DNA of 64,000 nucleotides from Prostheceraeus crozeri. Its lineage: Eukaryota; Platyhelminthes; Polycladida; Euryleptidae. A program made the translations under genes and the position numbers. The notes beneath the pieces were generated by a model. It had not been told where the DNA came from. It made no database searches and worked only from the letters and a program-made list of their open reading frames with translations. This document shows, in pieces, positions 22,867-34,017 of the stretch; position 1 is the first letter of the stretch; every line of letters begins with the position of its first letter. The DNA lies in contig CAJQUW010012905.1 in the NCBI GenBank assembly GCA_907163375.1, positions 52,610 to 116,609 on the forward strand. Direction: 5' to 3'.

Positions 22867-23423
22867 TCCACTTATTCTATACACTTTAGCAGATTAGAAA
22901 TTGCAAGACAAAACAATTTGAAAGGTATTTTTCGAAGATGATGATGAAAGTTATCACATGTGTTATTTTCGACAAGAATAATCCGATTGGAGCGTCTGTA
23001 TATTCAACCATTCGACATAATCCGTTAATGATTCCTTCATTGCAGAAAACACAGTGACAAGGCAATCATGTGGCAACATAGATTTCAATGCACGTGACAT
23101 CATTCGGAACAACTTTTCCAGTTCAAAATGTGATTATTTCCAATCAAATTCTCATTGAAATAAAGCCCCAAAACTTACAGCATTGAAGTCAGGAATTGAA
23201 GTCAATGGAATGAAGTCAATCTTTTGTTTTTGAAGAGCATTTTGTCATTATTTCAATATTTTTCATAATTTACAATTTCGTTTTTCTTTAAATTCACATC
23301 TTGCTCTTTAAAATGGCGGAAATTTCCACAGAGAATATCTCTTGATATCAGATATATTTGACGACATCGTATTAAGAAGACTGATGAAATCAGTTATTAA
23401 AAGAAAACAGAAACAGAAAACTG
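22867..23423. other. Non-coding AT-rich stretch
   Basis: No frame or motif of note. Confidence 0.4.
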
Positions 23424-24440
23424 TACACTGTAAATCGCTGGATACGAAAATTACATACAAACATATACCAAAATTACATACAATTTGAAACTAACATCTG
23501 ATACGAGATTCTGGTAGGCTATGTCTTCAGAGATCTGGTATGTTTTTCATACCACATCTCACTTACTTTAGTATGTGATTGGTATGTAGCGATACGAACT
23601 ATTCTATCTGTGATTGGCTGTTTTACACTGAAATACGAATTGTTGGTGTGTTTTATATACGAGACCCGATGCAAATTCATCCTTATTCGTATGCCTTTGG
23701 TATCCATTTGGTATGTGCAGCGTTAAGTCACATAGCAAAGAATGTATGTATTACATACTACTGTCAAATAACTTTTTTCGGTAATACAAGTGGTGAATAT
23801 TTTTGTTTGATAGAGTGATATTTGAGTACATTAGATTTATTGTGAATTTTATGCTCCACGAATATGCGGTCGATGCTACTTGTCTGGCAACATTAAAAGG
23901 ACGTTTATTTAACTCTACTTTATGACCCAAGTTGATAAACATCATTTCATTTAAACGATATCTTTAGTGAAATCATGTTGACTTATATATCTCAAACATG
24001 ACTATTTTTGCGTTCATGAATTATAATGTGTTCTTATTTCGGATTGATAATATGCTTCATTTAAAAATTACATAATGCATAATTGTTGATGGTTGAAATC
24101 TTATTGATTATTCATGAAATACCTTAGACTTACGTGTATTAAAATCGAATTCAGTATTGAAAGTATGACGCTTGAATGTCATTATCTTACTACTTGCAGA
24201 ACAGTAGTAGCATTAGTGAGATCTTTATTGACAAAAGGCCTGAAATCAACATATATTAGAAATCATTGATGCTTTCCTTTAACATTTTGCTGGTATGGCT
24301 TTAGTATGTAAAGCATACCACATTTGAGATAACATACGAAAAGCATACAAATATATACCAAGAGAATACAGAAATATACCAAAAATATATTTTGGTATGC
24401 ATCCTTCGTATGTGATTGGTATTGAACGATTTACAATGTA
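23424..24440 (-). mobile_element. Non-autonomous TA-flanked DNA transposon, copy B
   Basis: 1017 bp, the inverted counterpart of 18280-19300, running TACACTGTAAATCG to CGATTTACAATGTA. One terminal base differs between its two ends. Similarity to copy A covers the whole length with scattered substitutions and small indels. No coding capacity. Confidence 0.88.
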
Positions 24441-26983
24441 CTTTTTTCTACTCAACCTGTGACAAACAGTGAATTTAAATTTAGCAGTAAATTTCAGCGG
24501 ATATTCAATTTTTAAGTGTCCAGTTCACAGTGTCGAAATGTCTCTTGAAAATTGATGGGAAAACATTGATATCAGTATCAAAACCCCGAGAATCAGAGGA
24601 CTGTTTACCTTGATAGAGAAACGGCGAAATGGAGAGGTCTTGAAATGATTCCCTGAGAGACCTGACTTTTAGGAGGTCCACGAAATGCGGATATCCGATT
24701 CCGAACTGTGTTACGAAGCTCAGGCGACTAATAACCACTTTGTTCTGTAGACTCCGGTGCAATCAAAAGTTATCGGCAATGGTAGAAGTTATGTTCCAAC
24801 TCAGTGCAGTTGCAGAAATTTAATTGTGCTCAGAATTTGATCGGAAATTGTCCGTCTTGTCTATTCATGTCCATCATTTTAATATTCATTTAAATCTGAT
24901 TACCAGAGGAAGTTGAATATATATAGAAAAAAGTTAGACAATTGTGCCGAAGTTTTCAAATATTTTACTCTGAGATTTCATCGACATAAAACCGGTCTCT
25001 CTACACCACCTCAGAGACTTCCAGACTGCTGCACAGGGATGAGGACTCCTATCATTTTGATAGAACTCCGACTACTCCTGCGGGTGGCAAGTATATATAG
25101 CCTAGTTTTCGAAAAAAAACTGGTAACCTACATCATAGATAATTATAGGCTTAACTGAACCTATTTTCAGGGATCATTGCTGTATCAATTATCAATCATT
25201 TTCGATGAAAGTTCATCAAATGTCGCTTTCAGTTGAATGCATGCAACTCGGCTCCTCCCAACTTGTTGATGTGAGCTTCACACGGTTTTTCTCCAGTCTC
25301 TACCACGCAGGAAAATCCCCATCCTTCTCCAAAAAAAATATGAGTACACTTTCGATTTTGATATGCACTTTGGAGGAGCCATCACACACGATTAACGTGA
25401 GGGGAAGAGGTAATGTTCTCAAACAAACTAGTATTTCATTTTTGTCTCTGATGTGACCTCTGGTGCGTAGGTGTGATCGAGGCTAGGAAGGCTTGTCTTC
25501 TCTAATGAATCGCCGAATGAAAAGACAATCCTTTTTCACTTTCACGGTTCATTCCTTCAACTATTATAAGCTTGCACTGCTGTCTCTGTACTTTTGTTTG
25601 ACGGAGAAAGTTGACATTAAGACAATGACAGCTATGCACGAGAATAATTAATTTGCTTGTATTATATTATTTCAGGTCTAGTTATAGGACGGACTCAGGA
25701 GTCCCCTCATTAGATAGGACTCCGGGACTCCGACTCCGCAGCAGCAGTGCTTCCTGCAGAAAGTCGATGTCTCCTGACGTCTAATGATATCGATAGAAAG
25801 TTGATATCTCTGGACCCCGTGAGAGACTTCCAGACTGCTGCCTGCAGAAATTCTTTGTAATCTGAAGGTCCCTGGCCCAGAAATTTCTGATGTAAATAAG
25901 TTTTTCAGCATTTTTCCTAAGGGGTTGTGAGCTGCCTATTCTATTCATTGAATCTACTCATTTGAATATTTGGCTATCTTTTAAAGTTAAATTGATTTTG
26001 AAATTATTTGATTTTAAACATAATTTATTAAAATGAAATAAATAAACAATGAATAAATAAAATTAATGAGCCAATGTATCTTTTCTAAATTGTCAGTGTT
26101 ATCTGAGTGTTATCTCACATGTGCTTCTTTAATGAGCGAATTCGACCCATTGAGACGTCAGTCCATCTAAAAGAAGCAATGAGTAACGGATTGTGGTGAA
26201 CAGATTGACCATAAACGTATTTTTCTCATGTAATTTTAGAGGAAAAGCTGTTATTGTGCTAATTTTAACTTCTGTGTCAGTGGATTATCATTTAATGGCA
26301 ACAGTGTGGATCAACCTTAATGAGCTAAAGCATAGCATTTTATCCTGCATTAGATAAACTTATTTCTGTATGATATGGATAAGCTTTCGTTTAAATATGA
26401 ATAACTTCAATTTAAATAAAATAATAGGCATATTTCGTTATTATTTTTAATCCGTCTAAGTTTACATAGGTTCATCAGACATGAATTTTGAGATGCGTAG
26501 GCATGTAAGTAGACACGCATTTGGGTATTGATGACATTTTTTAAACAATCTTAGTGCCGATATTAAAAATATGCCACGAATCATCCATCGATCGGGAACA
26601 CTTTAAATAAGTTTAGTAAACCATAGTTAAATTGTGTATACTGCACATTACAATTCTTGTCTGATCAATCAATCTCAATAATTGCTGCCGATTGATTAAC
26701 CGACTGGTTTTCGACTGAGGCCGGTCGACCAATCGACTTACATCGACACAACGCAACCCAATCCAACCGGTCGACCGGGCCAGTCAGCTGTTCCCCGTTC
26801 CTACCCTGGATACTAGTGAAAGTATTGGTCATATAGAGTGCATTATAGAATGAAATCATTTTAGAAAAGCACAATTTCATGTGCATGCACATTGTGCGAC
26901 GTACATGTACATGTTTTCTACCCATCTACATTCTTCATGTTTGATGGAAGCAACGATATACGATTCGTTTGTAACCACAGAAT
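24441..26983. other. Long stretch without a recognised gene
   Basis: Short frames only. At 25695-25750 a run of GGACTCC/GACTCCG words resembles the 32-bp minisatellite unit at 8813-9258. At 26700-26800 GTCGACC and CCGGTCGACC words recur. Neither gives a supported gene. Confidence 0.45.
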
Positions 26984-27352
26984 TAGATTGTTTAATCGTA
27001 TCACTTTGATAGAAGTGCAAACTGATTCAAACAGATGGCACATGCAGGAACTTAATAAGTGGGCAAAAAGAATTTCTTGATACCTTACAGGGATAGGAAA
27101 AATAGTCGTACGTCGCTTGCGGATTGCTCTGAATTCCTTCAAAATGCTCCGATCGCGGCGATCCTTCTGATTCGAAGACTTCAGATCATTGCGCAAATGT
27201 TTTCTCGATAATGTTGGACCCTCCGATCATTTTAAAAAAAGTTAGCAGGCGCATAAAAAACGTTCACAAACTTCTCCGTAGAACTTGACATCGCCTGTGT
27301 CTCTTTGCTGAGTGATCCCATTGATAACAGTCACTGAAACTTCGCACAATTT
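26984..27352 (-). repeat. Repeat family R, copy 1 (possible Myb/SANT-like protein remnant)
   Basis: About 370 bp shared with 31107-31475 (same orientation, ~80-85% by eye) and 32860-33150 (inverted). On the minus strand one reading frame is recoverable in patches: KLCEVSVTVINGITQQRDTG then VKFYGEVCERF, followed by MIGGSNIIEKTFAQ and FCPLIKFLHVPSV in shifted frames. The first patch loosely fits the VN...RT...VK.KW pattern of Myb/SANT-like DNA-binding domains found beside Harbinger transposases. That reading is speculative. Stops and frame changes show decay. Confidence 0.5.
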
Positions 27353-27829
27353 GGCGTGTTTAATGTTGAACTGGCTGCTCATTGTTCGATTGCTATGGTA
27401 TTTAGCTGTGGTACTTGGCCTGATGTAATCCATTGGCAGTTGCTTTCTGTATTAGATTTTAGATCTCTTGTATTTCAATGACGGTCAGCATCTTATTCTT
27501 AACAATAGATCGTTTCTGTTTCAATAGTCCTTGTTCAGTGATAAGCATAGAAATAAACTGTTTATCTGAATTTTGCTAGAATAAAAATTGACTCAAGGTC
27601 GCGGCACATGCGGGGGAACTAAGTTGGGGCATGAAGAACCAATTAGAAGCTTCGATTTACTCATGTGATTGATTCTAACCCAATGATACAGACGTTGGCA
27701 GGTGCATCTAAGTGAAAATGCGTGCGATTTATGTGCCGTTATTGTGCATTGTATGTAGCTTAATTTCCATTCTAGAGGTTTTATTGTTGTCAATTTCTAT
27801 GGTGATAAGAGTCCATTGTCTCCATTATT
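27353..27829. other. Non-coding stretch
   Basis: Continues from repeat R with a minus-strand frame to 27433 (63 codons) that may belong to the same decayed gene. Nothing else is seen. Confidence 0.4.
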
Positions 27830-28265
27830 CTTTTAGTACACGACCTATGAACAACATTAGGTCGGGATGATACTACTGGTCTTGGATTTCCACCAGGACT
27901 CAGGGAGGTCAAGTATGCGCCTGCCATGAGGACATGGGAATGCTGCTTTAGCAAGTCGGATATGTAGTACTGTTCATGGATTTGCGCGAAGTATCCCTTT
28001 TACTGCTTTGCGTGTACACCAAGGGCTCCCACGACGATTGGCATGACCTTTACTATGATGTTTCATAGCTTCTGTATTTCCATCTTTAGATCCTGGTATT
28101 TTTCAATTTTCTCACGCTCCTTTTTACTTATGATGCGATCATCTGATACTGATATGTCGATTATAATTCCTTTTTTCTTCACTTTGGTCGACGAGTAGGA
28201 TGTCAGGTCTTCTTGCCGTTATTAATCTATCAGTTTGAATCGCGAAGTCCCACAGTATTTTCATT
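27830..28265 (-). pseudogene. LINE reverse transcriptase C-terminal fragment
   Basis: Translating the minus strand in patches gives ILWDFAIQTDRLITARRPDI, then IIIDISVSDDRIISKKERE, then KIEKYQDLKMEIQKL, then MPIVVGALGVHAKQ, then PRPVVSSRPNVVHRSC. This order is characteristic of the C-terminus of CR1-group LINE ORF2 proteins. It needs at least one frameshift (near 28180) and has stops (near 28065 and later), so it is dead. Only the last ~140 codons remain. Confidence 0.75.
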
Positions 28266-28539
28266 TTATCATTGTCCTGCACTGATCACAACTTCCTTTG
28301 ACGCCGTAGCGAACGGACGCATCTCATGAGCGGCTCGTTCAGGTTATCTGTGCATTTCTGCAATATCTTGAATGCTTTTATTATTTTGTGGACTACATTG
28401 TCAACTTTCACATCATTCGATTCGTCTCATCGTTCGCCGGCCTTTGACACTACTTTTGAGCCATTTGCTATTTATCCGGCCTTAGTAACTCAAAAATTCA
28501 AATTTCTGAGTCGTCATTGCTTTGTTCCATGTGGTCTGT

Positions 28540-28920
28540 CATCCAACATGTCCTGTCATCCAGCATGCGCGAATGACGTCATCTCCACACTTCTGCTGTC
28601 TCGCTCACATCTACTGGAGCTCCGACAGAATTATCCTCCCCACGTAAACACAGAAGGTGTCTCTGGTTCCATAAACTTCTGCAGTTGCAATCTCCTACGT
28701 CATCACGTACATATCTCCCTCAACGGCCACAGCTTGGTATCCGCATAGGACTATTTCATCACCTGTGAAATCATCTGACAGCTTAAACAAATTACGCAAT
28801 CCCAAACGTCCTCCACTTATTTCCCCACCATCGATCCTCCTGTTTAATGCAGGGTCCCTCCACAACAAACTCGATGACCTGACAGTGATGGTTTCTAAAT
28901 TTGACCCCGATGTCATTCAC
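28540..28920 (+). pseudogene. CR1-like LINE ORF2 N-terminal fragment
   Basis: The plus strand reads SILLFNAGSLHNKLDDLTVM then VSKFDPDVI at 28830-28916. This is the opening of the APE-type endonuclease (usually NARSL.NK...L...PDI) of CR1-group LINEs. Upstream, to about 28540, another frame (ending LNGHSLVSA at 28748) may be the preceding part. The endonuclease breaks off after ~35 codons. It faces away from the LINE fragment at 27830-28265, so the two are separate insertions or a rearranged copy. Confidence 0.55.
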
Positions 28921-28959
28921 GGTGGTGCTGAGAGGCGAAAAAGGTCGAAAAAATTGGGG

Positions 28960-29420
28960 GTCAAATCTGTTTGTCTAATGATGTAAGGAAGAGGAATAGA
29001 AGTAGAACTAAAAAAATCAAAAAATATTTCATCGGGCCATTTTCGAGAAAATCGACTTTATTGATTTTTCAAAATCGAGATACTATAAAATAATCAATAT
29101 CGATTATACTGCAGATTTAAAAAAAAGTTGGGGGCGGATACTTTTCAATCTAGGATGTTAAGGATATTCATAATAACATTTCAAGACCAATTACGCAAAT
29201 TTTCATCGAGCCGTTTTCGAGACAATCAACTTCATTGATTTTTCAAAATCGATATATACTTCAATGATCGATATCGATTATACTGCAGATTTGCAATAAT
29301 TGGGGGATATTTTTTAATCTACGATGCCAAGAATATTCATGCTAATAATTTAAGACCAACTATACAAATTTACATCGAGCCGTTTTTGAAAAAACAATTT
29401 TATTTATCCTTTTGATATTA
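28960..29420. repeat. Diverged tandem repeat, unit ~170-174 bp, ~2.5 copies
   Basis: CATCGGGCCATTTTCGAG at 29030 recurs as CATCGAGCCGTTTTCGAG at 29204 and CATCGAGCCGTTTTTGAA at 29373. Shared following words include TTGATTTTTCAAAATCGA and ATCGATTATACTGCAGATTT. No coding. Confidence 0.75.
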
Positions 29421-29436
29421 ATAGCCATATAATGTA

Positions 29437-29460
29437 CAGGGTGGGCCAGAAGTGACTACG
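29437..29460 (+). repeat. Left terminus of second mariner-type element
   Basis: CAGGGTGGGCCAGAAGTGAC follows a TA and lies just past the transposase stop. It resembles the left terminus at 20317-20340 in the GGGTG...AGT core. No right terminus was found. Confidence 0.55.
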
Positions 29461-29503
29461 TTTCAATTATTGTTATATTTATAATATCAAAATCACTTAA
29501 ATA

Positions 29504-30136
29504 TCATTCAAAAGTATCATATGGATCTACCTGCAGGCCTTTAATGTCAATGCACAAAGAGAGTCTTCGGAATGTGCGATTGGGGATTTTTCGAGGAAAT
29601 TCTTTATCAGCATCAATTTCTTCGAAAGCTTGTCTGACAGTCACTTCGATGTCATTTCTTGCTTGCGGCCTCTCATGGTGAAATTTTCTTTTCATCATAC
29701 CCTTAAGGGCATTGTCACAAGAAGTCAGGTCAGGGCTTCTTTTTGAACATGGGACTGGACCGAATTTACCCACCCATCTCTCATCGAAGTTCGTATTCAG
29801 AAATTCTCGAGTTGTTCGGGAAGTGTGAGAAGGGGCGACATCTTGCTGGAAGTGGGAGATTTCACGAATGCCTCGTCTCGCAAGATCTAGCATGAACTCA
29901 CCCTCCAGGATTTGGAGATATTGATTAGAGTTCATACTACCTTCAATAAAATATGGATCAATTAAATACTCCTGAGACATCGCTGCCCACAACATAACGC
30001 TGGGGATGTTGATGCGCATGTTCCCAAAGTGAGGACTTTCATTAGACCACATGACCACATTCTTGTCTTTTGATGCAGCATAAACTGCACATTCATCCGA
30101 GAAAAACAATTTCTTTCTCATCCGTGGAGATTTCAT
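29504..30136 (-). pseudogene. Mariner-type transposase, N-terminally truncated
   Basis: The frame keeps the catalytic core: D14 (LFFSDECAVY), D99 (HFQQDVAPSH) and D141 (SPDLTSCDNALKG), with 41 residues between the last two. It belongs to the same broad group as 20611-21672 but is clearly a different family. Both N-terminal HTH domains are missing (210 residues against ~350), so it cannot bind its ends. The usual W-A-R in the third motif is changed to CSKRS, also a sign of decay. The open core suggests loss was mainly 5'. Confidence 0.85.
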
Positions 30137-31106
30137 TCACAGAGCAGCTTATGTGCCAGAAAAGCAATGACATGTTGTTTCATTTTTTATAAATAACTAC
30201 ATTTACTTCATGGTCCCGGTCGCCTTTTGCTGTCCTTGCGCAGCCAGATTCGTCAATGAATCATGCTGCTGAAAATGACTAACTTATCCTTCCGACAAGA
30301 TCTTTCCACTTATATTCAAAGAAAGAAGTCAAAGCAGCTGATGAAACAGCAATTTTATCAATTAGCAAGCACATTTCGAAGCATTTACCACTGTCCTTCA
30401 ATCTTTAAGGATAGTCATCAGTACAAAGCGTAGGGCTGATGTACTTGGAAGTCATCAGATGAGCATTTTACATTACAATAGCTGTAAGCATCTAATAGAC
30501 CTAAGATTCTCCCGTTCAACTTTTCACCATAGCCATCGTCAAACAACTTGCGCTAGTTTGACTTCGTAAATAAATTTACTACCGTTACGTAGTTGACAGA
30601 TAAGACGAAAATTTCTTCTTATTTGCCAGCTTCAAACAAACTCGTAGTAGGCCAAATTGAAAATATGTTCACAAAATATAATAATGGATGCTACAGATAC
30701 CGAATAATATAGCACTTTCATCATTTGATTCCTAGTTTGGGTTGGCAAACTGGCGGGGCAAGCATTTTCTGCTTTGCAGTGAACGTTCACCTTGGTTCCT
30801 ACAGCTGATAACACTACGAGTATTCATGTAATTGAGTTCTATGCTCCAGTAAATTGTTAGGGTCTACATAGGTGAGGCAGTCAGTAACAAAATCACCAAG
30901 TAAGAAAGACTTTCTTGGCAATGCCAATTTTCTGTTCTATTCTTCTAGTGAGAGCCCATTGGATTCAGAACATGCAGAATCAAGCGGGATATTCCATCCA
31001 TATAAATTCAACACTCCATTATAAAGGACATGCACATTGAATGCAATATTTCGGCGTGGACATGCGTTGTCATGACATCGACGCCTACAAGATGGAATTA
31101 TTAGTA
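30137..31106. other. Non-coding stretch
   Basis: No supported coding. The transposase's missing N-terminal part is not found here in any frame. Confidence 0.4.
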
Positions 31107-31475
31107 GACTGCTTAACAGTGTCATTTTGCTAGAAGTGCAAGCTGATTCAAAACGATGGTACATGCAGGAACTTCCTAAGTAGGTAAAAATAATTTCTTG
31201 ATACCTTACAGAGATAGGGAAAATAGTCGTGCATCGCTTGCGGATTGCTGTGAATTCCTTCAAAATGTGTCGATCACCACGATCCCTTCAGATTCGAAGA
31301 ATTCAGATCATTGCGCAAAAGTTTTCTTGATGACGTTGGGCCCTCCGATCATTATTTAAAAAGTTAGCAGGCGCACAAAGAAACGCTCCCAAACTTCTTT
31401 GTAGAACTTGACATCGACGTGGTCTCTTTGCTGAGTGATCCCATTGATAACAGTCACTGAAACTTCGCACAGTTT
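31107..31475 (-). repeat. Repeat family R, copy 2
   Basis: Matches 26984-27352 over its whole length. On the minus strand it keeps LKLCEVSVTVINGITQQRD and DVKFYKEVWERFF nearly unchanged, which is why a former protein is suspected. It has several indels relative to copy 1. Confidence 0.6.
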
Positions 31476-32129
31476 CAATTTAGCACCAATTCCTTTGGTA
31501 TAACATAACATAACACTGATTGATGTCTTCAAACAAGCAACCAAGAACCATGGAGAGGAGATGATGAATAAGGTCATGGAATTCATTTGTCAGTGACTGT
31601 GTAGATATCATGACTGTTTCATTAGCAACCATGTTATGGCTAAAGGTGATCGAAGCAATGAGTGGCCAAGAAGGCTCATTGCTAATCAGATACTGTCTGA
31701 GTTGAAAATAATCGATTGGGATGATTCTAACGACGACGAAGGCATTTAAAATAGTGACTGGCATGCGGACTACTCTGACAATGACAGTAAAAGTGATCAC
31801 GAAACAACTGAACTTCTGTAGCATCACGTTCAAGGACTGGATGGATATTTGTTCTTGTGACTTCGAACATAAACAAGTGCCTGCAGGGAAAAGCTTTCGG
31901 CAATGATCGGATCCAGCATCGCGCGTTTATCAAGAAATTAATTAACATCCAGAAAGAATTACTGAAACGATTACATATTACAACACTGCAAATTTTTTTT
32001 TATCACAGAGTACATTTCCAAGTACTGGAATATGCTAACTGACTCTGAAATCAATTCTCCTTCGATAAATGTTTTCAAAAAGGTTGTCCAGGAATTGTTT
32101 CAAAAGCTTGAAATCTGGTAATTTTTTGT
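31476..32129. other. Stretch with weak plus-strand coding hint
   Basis: 31635-31739 reads on the plus strand as MAKGDRSNEWPRRLIANQIL then KIIDWDDSNDDEGI and a stop, an acidic tail. Its relation to repeat R next to it is unclear. I do not call a gene. Confidence 0.3.
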
Positions 32130-32287
32130 ATTTGCATGTGTGTGAAGTTTCCTGAACGGTTGAGTACAATTGCACTGTACTACAAGTACAATTTGAAATA
32201 TGTTGAAATTGTTATTCGTTGTCTTGCCCTCGATTTGGGCCTTGTATTTTCTTTGATGAAATACAGATATTATTATTATTATTATAA
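32130..32287 (+). mobile_element. LINE 3' tail with (ATT)n end
   Basis: The stretch ends TTTGATGAAATACAGAT followed by about six ATT units (32268-32287). An AATACA-type signal followed by (ATT)n is the common 3' end of several LINE groups. No coding sequence is attached. Confidence 0.45.
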
Positions 32288-32859
32288 AATGTGGAGTTGT
32301 TGTTTTCGACCAGATGTCGAGATATCATTCATGCAAAGCTGGTAGTCGGCGTTTGCCAATGGCGGTTTTTTCAACCTCATTGATATGGCGAGAATAAAAT
32401 CATCGATTTTATTTTGAATGACATATATATATACATGTACAATTGATTACAGCGACAGCATATACTACGTGTATTTCAAGACAATGTGCAGATAGAGACA
32501 AAGCAGAAGTGGGCCTACTGCAAACGCATTGCAGTCGATTAAAGAATCGCGAGAATGTTGGCCTCACAGAATTAGATTCATCTGCGCGCGCTTCGGTTTC
32601 CTAGAAAGGAAGAATTGTATGCAACCTTAATATTGAAATGGCACATCACAGAATTTGACAACTTGCTCCTTCTCGAATGGATAATTCGTGTATTACTTGC
32701 TATTGGAAATGGCAAACAATAAGCTGTCAGCAGGGGACACCAGAGCCAGTGAGAGATGCGTGCGTGCTGTGATATCACTTCGCACACACCAAAACACACA
32801 TCCCTGTCTTGGCTTCGATTCAATGTATGCAGTGCACTATACAGTGAGCAATGCCGAGG
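32288..32859. other. Non-coding stretch
   Basis: Overlapping frames on both strands (32578-32937 minus, 32688-32962 plus) show no motif. The right end passes into repeat R copy 3. Confidence 0.4.
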
Positions 32860-33150
32860 AGAGGATGTGAAATCATCAAGTGAACTAATTTTCGTACGCC
32901 TGCTACTTTCTTTAATAATGATCGGAAGGGCCAACATTATGGAGAAAACTTGTGAGCAATGATCTGAAATCTTCGAATCTGAAGGAATTTTGGCAATCGA
33001 AGCACTTTGCTGGAACTCACATTAATCGCAAGCGACGCACGACTTTTTTTCCTAACTCTGTAAGGTATTAGGAATTCCTTCTTGCCCACTTAATAGGTTC
33101 CTCAATGTGCCGTCAGTTTCGTATTAATCACACTTCTAGAAAACCGAAGC
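32860..33150 (+). repeat. Repeat family R, copy 3 (inverted)
   Basis: Reverse-complement relative of 26984-27352 and 31107-31475, more diverged. On the plus strand it keeps MIGRANIMEKTCEQ, parallel to MIGGSNIIEKTFAQ of copy 1, and SEIFESEG. This supports the idea that the family once encoded a protein in this orientation. Confidence 0.55.
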
Positions 33151-33546
33151 AGATAAACAAAATATTTAATTCTGTGGTTGGCCTTGACGGAAAAAATGAC
33201 AGTAAGGCTATTCAAATAAATCTGTAACAAAAAGAGGCAGTTGGTCATGTTTCATTGCTATTGAAGTGAAGTATCAAAGTAGTTAATATTCTTTACAAGT
33301 CGATTGGATGTTCAAAAGAAATTTTTCATGTAAACTACCTAATTTCTGTGGTAGTCGACTTTGATGGAATCTTTCTAATCATCAAAACTATCATTATTTT
33401 TTTTAATTTCTTGTAATCACATCATCAAACATGATGAAACATGTACATTTCATATTATACAACACTGGCTTAGATACAGACTTATGACATCGGACATAAT
33501 GGGTAATGACTAAAACAATAACTGATGTAATAGTATAAGTGAATTT
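33151..33546. other. Non-coding stretch
   Basis: Nothing recognised. Confidence 0.4.
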
Positions 33547-34017
33547 TTATAATTGAATGAATGAAAATAGTTTAATTAAGGTTCTCTCATTTTCAAATTG
33601 CAGAAATTCAAAGTGTTTTTATCAGATTTTTTTAGATTTTTGAAAGTTCGGTTTCATTTACCCGATGATTAAAGTTCACATCTATCCATTACTTTCAAAG
33701 GCTACAAACAATACTTCGTATGCGTTTCCTAGATGCATGTATATCACTATGGTTAATTAGCCTAAAATCTTTAAATCTCTACTACTTTAAATGAAATTCA
33801 TTTCTTCTTCGACGTCAGCATCTTTAAAATATTAGTAGCTTGTCTTCGGGCCTACCCTTATGAACATGTTGAATGTTATATCCAAGCACTGTGATTCGCA
33901 CGCTACTAAACCGACGAATCCTTTATTTCTGTTCAACAGGCAGCGTTATTGCTGTCTAAAGTCTACATAGTGTCTGCCAGATGTTTCATTTCTTCTAATC
34001 ACACAAATATGTAGTAG
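33547..34017. repeat. 471-bp direct repeat, left copy
   Basis: Starts TTATAATTGAATG and ends CACAAATATGTAGTAG. It recurs at 35367-35837 at about 98% identity with no length change. The two copies exactly flank the truncated PLE at 34018-35366. No coding. Confidence 0.95.

Noticed and set aside
23341-23420. Hammerhead-like CTGATGA words near 23381
   Set aside because: CTGATGAAATCAG has no matching GAAA core or stems around it. PLE ends in this window also gave no complete hammerhead core by eye.
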